From positions 248,001-312,000 of the forward strand of contig NZ_JAKVIL010000004.1 in assembly GCF_022601675.1 (NCBI RefSeq): a DNA stretch of 64,000 nt. Reading direction: 5' to 3'. How positions within the stretch are numbered: position 1 is the first letter of the stretch; every line of letters begins with the position of its first letter. The stretch is from Ancylobacter gelatini (GTDB lineage Bacteria > Pseudomonadota > Alphaproteobacteria > Rhizobiales > Xanthobacteraceae). Shown piece by piece: positions 8,557 through 16,914 of this stretch. Both the position numbers and the translations under genes were made by a program. The notes below the pieces were generated by a model. The model saw only the letters and a list, made by a program, of their open reading frames with translations, was not told the origin of the DNA and made no database searches.

Positions 8557-9414
8557 TCACGCCCGGAAGGCGCTGCGCAGCTTGCGCGAGGCGCGCCACA
8601 GACGCCAGAAACGGCCGAGGGGCGAAACCGGCTCGGCAGGCGCGAACGGATCGGCGCGGCGTCCGAGCCGGTCGAGGTCACCCGGCACCAGTGCCAGCGG
8701 CAGGAAGGCCGGCAGATTCGCGGCGTCGACCTCCGCCAATGCCGCCAATGCCAGCTCGTAATGCTTGCGTGCCAGCACGCCGAGATCACCGAGCGCGGCT
8801 CGCAGCGCCGGGCTCGCCCGGCCGGACACCGCATCCTCGCGGGCCAGGCCATGGGCTTTCAATATGTCGAGCGGCAGGTAGCACTGGCCGCGCCGGGCAT
8901 GGTTGGGAAAGGCGCGCAGCAGGCCGGTCACCGCATAGGCGACCCCGGCATGACCGGCCGCTTCCGCCGAGGCCCGGTCCGCCGACCCGCTCAGAACCAG
9001 CGTGGCAAGGCGGATCAGCGCCGAGGACGTCTCCCCGGCATAGCCCTCCAGGTCGTTCACGCTCGGCATGGCGTCGTCATAAAGATCGAACACCCGCGCA
9101 TCGAGCAGGGCGAAGAAGGCGTCGCGCGGCAGGCTGTAGGTCTCCACGGCGTCGAGCAGCGCCGCCGCCACCGGATTGGCGCGCACATCGCCTCGCGCGC
9201 CGCCGATCAGCGCCTCGCTCCACCATTGCAGGCGCACCTCGCCGGCGAGCGGATTGGTGATCGCCTCGCGCACCCGCGACACCTCGACATTGAAGGCATG
9301 CAGCGCGAACAGCGCCGGCCTGCGGTCCGTCGGGGCGTAGAGGTCGCTGACATAGCGGTCGCGGTCCAGTCCGCGCACCAGCGCCGCGCAATGATCGGTG
9401 TCGGTCTGGCTCAT
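8557..9414 (-). CDS. Squalene/phytoene synthase-family protein, NDUFAF6-like
   Basis: Belongs to the squalene/phytoene synthase fold, but looks like the NDUFAF6-type branch (a mitochondrial complex I assembly factor) and not a carotenoid enzyme. It has the segments RPALFALHAFNVEVSRVREA and NPLAGEVRLQWWSEAL, and GYAGETSSALIRLA where true synthases have their second Asp-rich motif; no intact D-x-x-x-D pair is visible at the expected places. The frame is open to 9546, but MSQTDTDH at 9414 gives the family start and 285 aa. The next gene upstream in the operon is an NDUFAF3/Mth938 relative, followed by secF and secD. A role in respiratory complex assembly is inference from homology and context. 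Confidence 0.85.
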   Translation of the reverse strand: MSQTDTDHCAALVRGLDRDRYVSDLYAPTDRRPALFALHAFNVEVSRVREAITNPLAGEVRLQWWSEALIGGARGDVRANPVAAALLDAVETYSLPRDAFFALLDARVFDLYDDAMPSVNDLEGYAGETSSALIRLATLVLSGSADRASAEAAGHAGVAYAVTGLLRAFPNHARRGQCYLPLDILKAHGLAREDAVSGRASPALRAALGDLGVLARKHYELALAALAEVDAANLPAFLPLALVPGDLDRLGRRADPFAPAEPVSPLGRFWRLWRASRKLRSAFRA

Positions 9415-9436
9415 GAGCGGGTTCCCGGCGCGGCGG

Positions 9437-9814
9437 TCACGGCAGCGCCAGCAGCGCGGCGGCGACGGCCCGGCCCTCGTCGAGCAGCACGTTATAGGTG
9501 GAGGCCGCCGCGCGCGTGGGCATCGCGTCGACACCGATGCCGACATCGCGCAGGCGCCAGCGCAGCGCCTCCGGCACCGGCCACGGCTCCAGCCCGGTGC
9601 CGATGATCAGCATCTGGATAGCCTCGGCCTGCCGGAACACCTCGGCGAGCGCGGCCGCGTCGATATCCGCCGCGCGCACGGGCGCCCAGGCATGAATGCC
9701 GGACGGCAAAGCGAGGATGGAGCCGGACGAGGCCATGCCGGCGAAGTGGAAGAAGCCCTTCCCGTAGCCTTCCACGGGCACCTGGCGCGGCAGATGTGCG
9801 TCGGGTGTCGCCAT
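9437..9814 (-). CDS. Mth938-like domain protein (NDUFAF3 homologue)
   Basis: A 125-aa single-domain protein of the Mth938/DUF498 family. It shows the typical GYGKGFFHFAGMASSGSILALPSGI opening (quoted in part: the key feature is the Gly/Phe-rich strand) and LIIGTGLEP in the centre; YNVLLDEGRAVAAALLAL ends the fold. The human member NDUFAF3 helps assemble complex I; the bacterial role is not settled. It is 22 nt upstream of the NDUFAF6-like gene and 7 nt downstream of secF, so it is part of a secD-secF operon. No signal peptide or membrane segment is seen. Confidence 0.88.
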   Translation of the reverse strand: MATPDAHLPRQVPVEGYGKGFFHFAGMASSGSILALPSGIHAWAPVRAADIDAAALAEVFRQAEAIQMLIIGTGLEPWPVPEALRWRLRDVGIGVDAMPTRAAASTYNVLLDEGRAVAAALLALP

Positions 9815-9821
9815 GTGCTCC

Positions 9822-10784
9822 TCAGCGCGCCGGGCGCTCCGCCCTCTGCTCGCGCTTGTCCTCCGCGCCGTCCTTTTCCGCCATGGTGCGGGTGGTGACG
9901 CCGAGATAGATCAGCAGCGGCGAGGCAATGAAGATCGAGGTGTAGGTGCCGACCAGCACCACGCCGAACATCATCGTGATCGAGAAGGAATGGATCGCCC
10001 GCCCGCCGAACAGCACCAGCGCCAGCAGCGCCAGCGTGACGGTGACATGGGTGATCACCGAGCGCGAGAGCGTCGAATTGATCGACTGGTTGAGCAATTC
10101 GTCGGTCGGCATCTTCTTGTAGCGCCGCAGCATTTCGCGGATTCGGTCATAGATGACGATCGTATCGTTCAGCGAGTAGCCGAGAATCGTCAGCAGCGCG
10201 GCGACGCTGGTCAGGTCGAAGTCGATCTGGAAGATCGCCATGAACCCGATGGTGAGCACGATGTCGTGGAAATTCGCGATCGAGGCGCCGAGCGCGAACT
10301 GCCATTCGAAGCGGAACCAGAGGTAGATCAGGATGCAGAACACCGCCAGCATCAGGCCCACGATGCCGTAGCTCAGCAACTCCTGCGAGACGCGCGGTCC
10401 CACCACCTCGACGCGGCGATACTCGACCTGATCGCCGAGCGCGGCACGCACCTTGCCGACCACGGCCTGCTGTGCGCTCTCGCCACCCGGCTGCTGGGCA
10501 ACGCGGATCAGCACTTCGCCGTCGCTGCCGATTTCCTGAATCTGCACCTCGCCGAGTTCGAGGGCCTCCAGCTTTGAGCGCACATCGCCGATGTTCAGCG
10601 TCTGGTTCGGGTAACGCACTTCAAGCAGCGTGCCGCCCTTGAAGTCGATGCCGAAATTCAGGCCGAGCGTGAAGAACGCCACCAGCGCCACGATCGACAG
10701 CAGCGCCGAGATCGGGAAGCTGATGCGCCGGAAGCGGATGAAGTCGAATTTGGTATCGTCCGGGACGATGCGAAGCAGACGCAT
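9822..10784 (-). CDS. secF: Protein translocase subunit SecF
   Basis: Inner-membrane partner of SecD that uses the proton-motive force to complete Sec-dependent export. An N-terminal membrane segment (about residues 24-44) is followed by the periplasmic P4 domain with GIDFKGGTLLEVR, then five further membrane segments with the conserved ALGASIANFHDIVLTIG and GYSLNDTIVIYDRIRE motifs. Length (320 aa) is usual. The basic C-terminal tail is Glu/Arg-rich. It starts 17 nt after secD. Confidence 0.96.
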   Translation of the reverse strand: MRLLRIVPDDTKFDFIRFRRISFPISALLSIVALVAFFTLGLNFGIDFKGGTLLEVRYPNQTLNIGDVRSKLEALELGEVQIQEIGSDGEVLIRVAQQPGGESAQQAVVGKVRAALGDQVEYRRVEVVGPRVSQELLSYGIVGLMLAVFCILIYLWFRFEWQFALGASIANFHDIVLTIGFMAIFQIDFDLTSVAALLTILGYSLNDTIVIYDRIREMLRRYKKMPTDELLNQSINSTLSRSVITHVTVTLALLALVLFGGRAIHSFSITMMFGVVLVGTYTSIFIASPLLIYLGVTTRTMAEKDGAEDKREQRAERPAR

Positions 10785-10801
10785 GGAAGCTCTCGCCTTT
10801 C

Positions 10802-12400
10802 TCAGATCGGCACGCGCTGGGGACGCTTCCAGCGCACCCAGAGCGAGACCATCAGGCGGGTCAGCGTGAAGGCCGTGAACACCGTGGTAATGATGCCGAT
10901 GCCGAAGGTGATGGCGAAGCCGCGCACCGGGCCCGAGCCGATATAGAACAGCACCGCCGCCGCGATGAAGGTGGTGATGTTCGAATCGAGAATCGTCGCC
11001 AGGGCGCGGGTGAAGCCGGCATCGATCGCCGAGATCGCCGAGCGTCCGGCGCGCGCTTCCTCGCGGATGCGCTCATAGATCAGCACGTTGGAATCCACCG
11101 CGATGCCGACGGTGAGCACCACGCCGGCGATGCCCGGCAGGGTCAGCGTCGCACCCAGCATGGCCAGCGCACCGAAGATCATACCGACATTGACCGCGAC
11201 CGCGAGCACCGCCACCACGCCGAACAGGCCGTAGGTCGCGATCATAAACGCGGCGACGGCAAGCGCGCCGACGATCGAGGCCATGACGCCCGAGCGGATC
11301 GAATCGGCGCCGAGGCCGGGGCCGACCGTGCGCTCTTCCACCACCTGCAGCGGCACCGGCAGCGCGCCGGCGCGCAGCAGGATGGCGAGGTCGTTGGCCT
11401 GCTGGACGGTGAAGTTGCCGCTGATCTGGCCGGAGCCGCCGGTGATCGGCTCGCGGATCACCGGAGCGGAAATCACTTGATTGTCGAGCACGATGGCGAA
11501 GGGACGCCCGACATTCTGCTGGGTGGCCTCGGCAAAGCGCCGCGCACCGTTGGAATTGAAACGGAAGGTGACCACCGGCTCACGCGTATTGGGATCGAAG
11601 CTCGGCTGCGCGTCGGTCAGGTCCTCGCCCTGCACCAGCGCACGCTGCTCGACCACATAGGGAACCGGCGGCTGGTCCTGCGAGTACAGGATCTCCGTGC
11701 CCGCCGGCGGCCGGGTCTGCAACGCCTGCTGCGGATTGACCGACATATCGACGAGACGGAAAGACAGCTTGGCGGTCTGGCCGAGCAACGCCTTGAGACG
11801 CGACGGGTCCTGAAGTCCGGGCACCTGAACCTGGATGCGATCGGAACCCTGGCGCTGGATCGAGGGCTCGGTCGTGCCGAGCTGGTCGATGCGCTTGCGC
11901 ACGATCTCGATTGACTGAGACACCGCCTGGATGGTGCGTGCCTGGATGCCGGTCGAGGTGGGCGTGAGGCTGATCACGTCGCCGTCGCGCGTCACGTCGG
12001 TATCGAGCTGGCCGCTCGAGGCCAGCGCGCCGCCGATGGGCTGGGCAAGTGTGCGCAGCTGGGTGAGCGCGGCCTCCGCGTCCTGGCCCTCACGAATGCG
12101 GACCTGAACGGAATCGCCCTGGATATTCAGGCCGCTATAGCCGACGCGGGCATCGCGCAGCACGCGGCGCGCATCGTCGCGGAGCATTTCGAGCCGCGCC
12201 TTGCGCACTTCCGACTGCTCCACCTGCAGGACGATATACGAACCGCCCTGCAGGTCGAGACCCAGCACGATCTTACGCTGAAGGAAGCTCGGCAGACTGT
12301 CGTAAGCGGCCGGCGACAACAGGCTCGGCACGATCATCAGGCACATGACCGCGGAAAAGACCACGGTCGCCAGCGCCTTCCATTTGGAAAAGTAGAGCAT
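10802..12400 (-). CDS. secD: Protein translocase subunit SecD
   Basis: Large subunit of the SecDF export motor. Residues 1-30 form the first membrane segment (KWKALATVVFSAVMCLMIVP), GLDLQGGSYIVLQVE marks the P1 base, and the periplasmic head extends to about residue 355. Five C-terminal membrane segments carry GIAVDSNVLIYERIREE and AGFTRALATILDSNITTFIAA. Length of 532 aa is as in rhizobia. It is preceded by yajC, with a 63-nt gap that contains a small hairpin. Confidence 0.97.
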   Translation of the reverse strand: MLYFSKWKALATVVFSAVMCLMIVPSLLSPAAYDSLPSFLQRKIVLGLDLQGGSYIVLQVEQSEVRKARLEMLRDDARRVLRDARVGYSGLNIQGDSVQVRIREGQDAEAALTQLRTLAQPIGGALASSGQLDTDVTRDGDVISLTPTSTGIQARTIQAVSQSIEIVRKRIDQLGTTEPSIQRQGSDRIQVQVPGLQDPSRLKALLGQTAKLSFRLVDMSVNPQQALQTRPPAGTEILYSQDQPPVPYVVEQRALVQGEDLTDAQPSFDPNTREPVVTFRFNSNGARRFAEATQQNVGRPFAIVLDNQVISAPVIREPITGGSGQISGNFTVQQANDLAILLRAGALPVPLQVVEERTVGPGLGADSIRSGVMASIVGALAVAAFMIATYGLFGVVAVLAVAVNVGMIFGALAMLGATLTLPGIAGVVLTVGIAVDSNVLIYERIREEARAGRSAISAIDAGFTRALATILDSNITTFIAAAVLFYIGSGPVRGFAITFGIGIITTVFTAFTLTRLMVSLWVRWKRPQRVPI

Positions 12401-12430
12401 GTTGTTCTTTCCGGGCGCTCACCCGAAGCA

Positions 12431-12451
12431 GGCGTCCGCCGGGTGGACGCC
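12431..12451. repeat. Hairpin in the yajC-secD gap
   Basis: Perfect 7-bp inverted repeat GGCGTCC / GGACGCC with loop GCCGGGT, between yajC and secD. It may tune the ratio of YajC to SecD by partial termination or mRNA processing. Confidence 0.4.
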
Positions 12452-12463
12452 CGGCTCGACGCC

Positions 12464-12802
12464 TCAGTCGGCGCTGTCTTCCTTGGCGGGCTCGCCCTTG
12501 GCGCGCACGTCGGAAATCATGCCGCGGAGCTGGCGGATCTTCACGCCCTCGCCGATCTGCAGTTCGATCTCGGTGTCGTCGATGACGCGCGCAACCTTGC
12601 CGATCAGGCCGCCGGAGGTGACGACGGTGTCGCCGCGGCGAACGCTCTTCACCAGTTCCTGGTGCGCCTTAACCTTCTTCTGCTGCGGGCGCAGAATGAG
12701 GAAGTACATGATGACGAAGATCAGCACGAAGGGCAGCAGCGACATCAGCATGTCGGTGCCGCCGGGGCCTCCGGCCTGCGCATAGGCGGGCGTAATGAAC
12801 AT
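12464..12802 (-). CDS. yajC: Preprotein translocase subunit YajC
   Basis: Small single-pass membrane protein that associates with SecDF. The first residues MFITPAYAQAG, the membrane segment LLPFVLIFVIMYFLILRPQQKK (about residues 21-38 of the membrane core) and the cytoplasmic domain with RRGDTVVTSGGLIGKV are family hallmarks. The open frame reaches 12901, but AAGGAA just before ATG 12802 gives the normal 112-aa product. It is the first gene of the yajC-secD-secF-NDUFAF3-NDUFAF6 operon and is divergent from the DUF815 ATPase. Confidence 0.95.
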   Translation of the reverse strand: MFITPAYAQAGGPGGTDMLMSLLPFVLIFVIMYFLILRPQQKKVKAHQELVKSVRRGDTVVTSGGLIGKVARVIDDTEIELQIGEGVKIRQLRGMISDVRAKGEPAKEDSAD

Positions 12803-13013
12803 GTGGGTTCCTTGTCCGTCGAGACACGAGCTGGGCCGCAGGCCCGTTGAAGCGGCGCGGACTATACTGACGCGCCTGCCGATTGCAAACGCTGTGCGCA
12901 CGCGTTCGGGTCACGGTTGTGAAAACCCGTCGAACCGCCGGCAATTACCGGCCCGCCATGCCTTGCCGCCCCCCTCGCCTGTGGGTATGTCCGGTCCGGC
13001 AAGGAGCCTGACC

Positions 13014-13892
13014 ATGACCCACACCCCGGAAGATCTCGGCGCCGTCCTCACCCGCATCGCCGAGGCCTTGGAGCGCCTCGCCCCCGCCCGTGCGGAACCG
13101 GCCGATTTCACCGCGGCCGACGCCTTCATCTGGCAGGCGGACCTGCGCCGGCTGGAGCCGGTGCCGCGCGTTTCCAAGGTCGACATGGAGTTGCTGCGCG
13201 GCATCGACCGCACGCGCGATCTGCTGGTCGACAACACCCTGCGCTTCGCGCGCGGCCTGCCGGCCAACAACGCTCTGCTCTGGGGCGCGCGCGGCATGGG
13301 CAAGAGTTCGCTGGTCAAGGCGTCCCACGCCTCGGTCAACGAGGAGACGGCGAAGGAAGGCAAGCTGCCGCTCAAGCTGGTCGAGATCCATCGCGAGGAC
13401 ATCGAGACCCTGCCGGCGCTGATGGCGCTGATGCGCGGCTCGCCGTTCCGATTCGTCGTGTTCTGCGACGACCTCTCCTTCGACGCGGACGATACCTCCT
13501 ACAAGTCGTTGAAGGCGGTGCTGGAGGGCGGCATCGAGGGGCGGCCGGACAATGTGATCTTCTACGCCACCTCGAACCGCCGGCACATCCTCGCCCGCGA
13601 GATGGTGGAGAACGAGCGCTCGACCGCGATCAATCCCGGCGAGGCGGTGGAGGAGAAGGTCTCGCTTTCCGACCGCTTCGGCCTGTGGCTCGGCTTCCAC
13701 AAATGCAGCCAGGACGATTATCTGGCGATGGTCGAAGGCTATGTCGCCCATTTCAATATCCCGGTCGACGCCGAGACGCTCCGCCGCGAGGCGCTGGAAT
13801 GGTCGACCACGCGCGGCGCCCGCTCCGGCCGCACCGCGTGGCAATATGTGCAGGATGTTGCCGGCCGGCTCGGTGTGCCGCTCGCCGGCTAG
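13014..13892 (+). CDS. DUF815-family ATP-binding protein
   Basis: P-loop ATPase of the DUF815 family (AAA+-like), function not established. It shows Walker A GARGMGKSS near residue 93, Walker B FVVFCDDLSFD near 147, and a sensor-like FYATSNRRHI near 185 of the 292-aa product, with no membrane segment. The open frame starts at 12795, but AAGGAG seven bases before ATG 13014 sets the start. It lies between yajC (divergent) and nlpD (convergent), a position I recall as conserved in Rhizobiales genomes. Confidence 0.9.
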   Translation: MTHTPEDLGAVLTRIAEALERLAPARAEPADFTAADAFIWQADLRRLEPVPRVSKVDMELLRGIDRTRDLLVDNTLRFARGLPANNALLWGARGMGKSSLVKASHASVNEETAKEGKLPLKLVEIHREDIETLPALMALMRGSPFRFVVFCDDLSFDADDTSYKSLKAVLEGGIEGRPDNVIFYATSNRRHILAREMVENERSTAINPGEAVEEKVSLSDRFGLWLGFHKCSQDDYLAMVEGYVAHFNIPVDAETLRREALEWSTTRGARSGRTAWQYVQDVAGRLGVPLAG

Positions 13893-13907
13893 CGATCAAA
13901 CGCGAAA

Positions 13908-13935
13908 GGGAGAGAGGGCATCGGCCCTCTCTCCC
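13908..13935. terminator. Bidirectional terminator between DUF815 gene and nlpD
   Basis: Perfect 12-bp stem GGGAGAGAGGGC / GCCCTCTCTCCC with an ATCG tetraloop. It is preceded by AAA and followed by CTCTT, and lies between convergent genes, so it can serve both strands. Confidence 0.8.
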
Positions 13936-13966
13936 CTCTTGATGTCGGCGGGCTGTTCCTGCGAGC

Positions 13967-15223
13967 TCAGAGCCCGGCGAGGTGCTGGGATGGATCGACC
14001 GGCTGCGAACCCTTGCGGATTTCGAAGTGCACCTGCGGCGAGGTCACCGAGCCGGTCTGGCCGGCCTTGGCGATCACCTGACCGCGCTTGACGGTATCGC
14101 CCTTCTTCACGTCGAGCGTGCTGTTATGGGCATAGGCGGTGACCCAGCCATCGGCATGCTTGATCAGCACGAGGTTGCCGTAGCCCTTGAGCTCGCTGCC
14201 GGCATAGGCGACGACGCCATCCTCGGCCGCCTTGACCGAGGTGCCTTCCGGCACCGAGACGTTGATGCCTTCATTCTGCTGCCCGCCAGGCTTGGGACCG
14301 AAGCCGGAGATCACCCGGCCGCGCACCGGCCAGCGGAACTGCACCCCGCTGTCGCTCCGCACGTCATCGGCGGACTGCGCCGGCTTCACGGCGGCGATGG
14401 TCTGCGCCTTGGGCTCGGCGGAGGCGGTCGCGACCGCCTGCGTCGCCGCAGCGGTCACGGCCGGCGTCGCGGCGGCGACCAACGGCTTGGCGGCGGGAAC
14501 CGCGGCAACGGCCGCCTGCGTGGCCTTGGGGGTTGCGGCGGCAATCGCCGTGGTCGCGGCGCCCGGAATGTTCAGCTTCTGGCCGATGCGCACCGAGGCA
14601 TTGGGATCGAGCCCATTGGCCGCGGCCAGCTCCGTGCGGGAGACGCCGTACTGGCGAGACAGCGAGGAAAGGGTCTGCCCGCTGGTGACGACATGCGCGC
14701 CGGCGGCGGCGCTGGCGGAGCGCACCGGAGCGGCGGCCTGCGCCACGGTGTTCTGCATCGCGGCCTGTGCCGGCTGGGCGACAGCGGCAAGCTGCGTCGG
14801 CGCCGCGGCCACGGCCTGCTGGGCAGCGGCGACCGGCTGGGCGCCGTAGAGTGCCTGCTGGGTCTGGGCGGGCACATGAGCGGCATAGTTCGGCGAGACA
14901 TAGGGGGCGTTCGCGCCATAGGCGGGCGCAGCGGCGGCCTGCGGCGCGCCGTAGCCGGCGGGCGCGGCACCGTAAGGGCCGGGAGTGGCGCTCGCTACCT
15001 GCTGCGGCGCTCCGTTGATCGGCCCGCGCTGCACCGCGCCGGTCGGCGCGCTTGCGACCGAGCCGGTATAGGCCGGGGCGCCCTGGCTGGCGAACGGGCT
15101 GGCATTTGGATTACTGAACCGCGCGGTATCCGAGCTGCATGCCGCCGCCGATCCCCCAAGAAGGGCGACGATCGACAGACGCAAGAACGACTGGGACCCC
15201 GACGTCGACAGGAAGTTACGCAT
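13967..15223 (-). CDS. nlpD: NlpD-like LysM/LytM (M23) protein, probable amidase activator
   Basis: Envelope protein of 418 aa. An N-terminal hydrophobic signal (about residues 12-29) ends at SAAAC-SS, an imperfect lipobox, so it may be a lipoprotein. A long Ala/Pro/Gln-rich linker, one LysM domain (HVVTSGQTLSSLSRQYGVSR, then IGQKLNIP) and a C-terminal LytM domain follow. In the LytM domain the metal site H-x-G-x-D reads N-E-G-I-N, and H-x-H reads Q-V-H, so the zinc ligands are lost, as in E. coli NlpD/EnvC, which activate amidases and do not cut peptidoglycan themselves. The order surE-pcm-nlpD matches enterobacteria. ATG 15223 is chosen because it gives a clean signal peptide. Confidence 0.9.
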   Translation of the reverse strand: MRNFLSTSGSQSFLRLSIVALLGGSAAACSSDTARFSNPNASPFASQGAPAYTGSVASAPTGAVQRGPINGAPQQVASATPGPYGAAPAGYGAPQAAAAPAYGANAPYVSPNYAAHVPAQTQQALYGAQPVAAAQQAVAAAPTQLAAVAQPAQAAMQNTVAQAAAPVRSASAAAGAHVVTSGQTLSSLSRQYGVSRTELAAANGLDPNASVRIGQKLNIPGAATTAIAAATPKATQAAVAAVPAAKPLVAAATPAVTAAATQAVATASAEPKAQTIAAVKPAQSADDVRSDSGVQFRWPVRGRVISGFGPKPGGQQNEGINVSVPEGTSVKAAEDGVVAYAGSELKGYGNLVLIKHADGWVTAYAHNSTLDVKKGDTVKRGQVIAKAGQTGSVTSPQVHFEIRKGSQPVDPSQHLAGL

Positions 15224-15347
15224 CGCACACACCCGAACGCTAAACACCCGTGAATTAAAGCGGCGTATAGGTAAACGTCGGCTTAAATCCGCCACGCAAA
15301 AGCACACACCGCGGCAATTTCGCGGCAAGGTGTTGCGGCACCAGGCC

Positions 15348-16001
15348 TTAGAGCACCGAAGCGACGCCAGGCAGCAGCGGCACGAAGCGCACCGGGGCGA
15401 GGTCGCGGCGTACCAGCCCGGCGACTCCCGGCACGAAGCGGGCCAGCATCTGGGTCTCGTCGGGCGGGCCGATGGGGGCGATCAGCACGCCGTCGGGGGC
15501 GAGTTGGGCCAGCAGGGCGGGCGGAATGTCGCGCACCGCCGCGCTGATCACGATCCGGTCATAGGGCGCGCGGGACGGATGGCCGAGCCGGCCGTCGCCA
15601 TGCACCACCTCGACATTGGCCAGCCCGATCTGACGCAGGCGCACCGCGCTGGCATGGACGAGGGTGCGAAAGCGCTCCACCGTGACCACATGGCGGGCGA
15701 TCGAGCCGAGGATGGCGGCGTAGTAGCCGCTGCCGGTGCCGATCTCCAGCACGCTGTGGGCCGGCGTCAGGTCAAGCGACTCGGTGGCGAGCGCCAGCAC
15801 CGAGGGTTGGCTGATCGACTGGCCGCAATCGATCGGCAATGCCTGGTCGGCCCAGGCCAGCGGGCGGAACGGCGGCTCGATGAAGCGCTCGCGGGGCACC
15901 TGCTCGAAGGCGCGCATCACCAGCCGGTCGCGTATGCCGCGCTTGCGCAGCGACAGCAGCAGCTCGGCCCGCTCGACCGCATCGTCCTTCGCCGCCGCCA
16001 C
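15348..16001 (-). CDS. pcm: Protein-L-isoaspartate O-methyltransferase
   Basis: SAM-dependent enzyme that methylates isoaspartyl residues and so starts repair of aged proteins in the cytoplasm. The isoAsp-binding motif CGQSISQPSVLA (about residue 59) and the SAM motif VLEIGTGSGYYAAIL (about 84) are intact, and VVHGDG and YDRIVISAA follow. Length of 217 aa is typical. The start codon is GTG, directly after the surE stop (gap of 18 nt). It sits between surE and nlpD in one operon. Confidence 0.94.
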   Translation of the reverse strand: MAAAKDDAVERAELLLSLRKRGIRDRLVMRAFEQVPRERFIEPPFRPLAWADQALPIDCGQSISQPSVLALATESLDLTPAHSVLEIGTGSGYYAAILGSIARHVVTVERFRTLVHASAVRLRQIGLANVEVVHGDGRLGHPSRAPYDRIVISAAVRDIPPALLAQLAPDGVLIAPIGPPDETQMLARFVPGVAGLVRRDLAPVRFVPLLPGVASVL

Positions 16002-16019
16002 CCTCGCCCCCTGCCCCGT

Positions 16020-16784
16020 TCAGCGCGCGAAGCGCCGGGCGAGCTGCGTCATCATCGGCTCGTCGGTCATGTCGAGGCGCAGCGGCGTCACCGAGATGCG
16101 CCCCTCATCCAGCGCGTGGAGGTCCGAGCCGTTCACGGTCTCGAAGATGCGCTTCTCGAAGGCGATCCAGTAATAGGGATTGCCGCGCCCGTCGGCGCGC
16201 GGCTCGATGCGGATCAGGTCCTGGTCGCGACGGCCCTGCGCGGTGATCGCCACGCCCTTCACCTCGTCGATGGGCCGGTTCGGGAAGTTCACGTTGAGCA
16301 CGATGCCGGGGGGAATGCCCTCGTCCAGCAGCTCGCGCACCACGCCGGGGCCGAAATGCTCGGCCACCGTATAGGGCGGCGCGCTGCGGGTCTCGAAGCC
16401 ATAGGCCTGCGACAGCGCGATGGAGGGGATGCCGAGCACCGTGCCTTCCATGGCGCCGGCCACCGTGCCGGAATAGCCGACATCCTCCGCCACGTTCTGC
16501 CCGCGATTGACGCCGGAGAGCACGAGGTCGGGCTTGGCGTCCTTCATGATGTGGCGCACCGCCATGATCACGCAGTCGGTCGGCGTGCCCTTCACCGCGA
16601 AGCGCTTCTCCGAGACCTGGCGCAGGCGCAGCGGATCGGACAGCGAGAGCGAATGCGAGACGCCGGACTGGTCGAATTCCGGTGCCACCACCCACACATC
16701 GTCCGACAGCGCGCGGGCAATGTTCGCGCAGGCATCCAGCCCCGGCGCGTGGATGCCGTCATCATTGGTGACCAGAATGCGCAT
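16020..16784 (-). CDS. surE: 5'/3'-nucleotidase SurE
   Basis: Metal-dependent survival protein SurE that removes phosphate from nucleoside monophosphates. MRILVTNDDGIHAPGL at the N-terminus carries the two catalytic Asp residues (8 and 9), VVAPEFDQSGVSHSLS follows, and SGVNRGQNVAEDVGYSGTVA provides the metal-ligand Asn. The open frame reaches 16838, but the family begins exactly at ATG 16784 (254 aa). It is the first of the surE-pcm-nlpD group. Confidence 0.96.
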   Translation of the reverse strand: MRILVTNDDGIHAPGLDACANIARALSDDVWVVAPEFDQSGVSHSLSLSDPLRLRQVSEKRFAVKGTPTDCVIMAVRHIMKDAKPDLVLSGVNRGQNVAEDVGYSGTVAGAMEGTVLGIPSIALSQAYGFETRSAPPYTVAEHFGPGVVRELLDEGIPPGIVLNVNFPNRPIDEVKGVAITAQGRRDQDLIRIEPRADGRGNPYYWIAFEKRIFETVNGSDLHALDEGRISVTPLRLDMTDEPMMTQLARRFAR

Positions 16785-16810
16785 GCCCGTCTCGTCCTCC
16801 ACAACCGCGT

Positions 16811-16888
16811 CAGCCCCGGGCCTGGCCGGGGGATCCACGTCTTCTGCACGGTCAAGGCATGGATGGCCGGGTGAAGCCCGGCCATTAC
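16811..16888. repeat. Intergenic palindromic repeat between serS and surE
   Basis: Two adjacent inverted repeats: CCCCGG / CCGGGG (16814-16831) and a perfect 9-bp stem ATGGCCGGG / CCCGGCCAT with a TGAAG loop (16863-16885), joined by GATCCACGTCTTCTGCACGG. The look (GGATCCACGTC plus a GGCCGGG-type hairpin) resembles short dispersed intergenic elements of Rhizobiales. A single copy in the window cannot prove repetition. Confidence 0.5.
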
Positions 16889-16914
16889 GATCCGCCAGCC
16901 CCGACCCGCAAGCC

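Noticed and set aside
6430-9606. Open frame of 1058 codons on the plus strand
   Set aside because: It runs antisense across the phosphomannomutase and NDUFAF6-like genes. The product is a His/Arg/Gln-rich shadow with no domain, as GC-rich DNA often gives.
12431-12451. Riboswitch or leader between yajC and secD
   Set aside because: Only a 7-bp hairpin is visible; no conserved aptamer pattern was recognised.
13982-15253. Gly/Arg-rich open frame of 423 codons on the plus strand, PE-PGRS-like in look
   Set aside because: It is the reverse reading of the Ala/Pro-rich linker of nlpD, not a real glycine-rich protein.
15348-16001. Duplicate of the Pcm gene at 45279-45941 as a recent duplication
   Set aside because: The two differ in length, motifs and neighbours; they are old paralogues.
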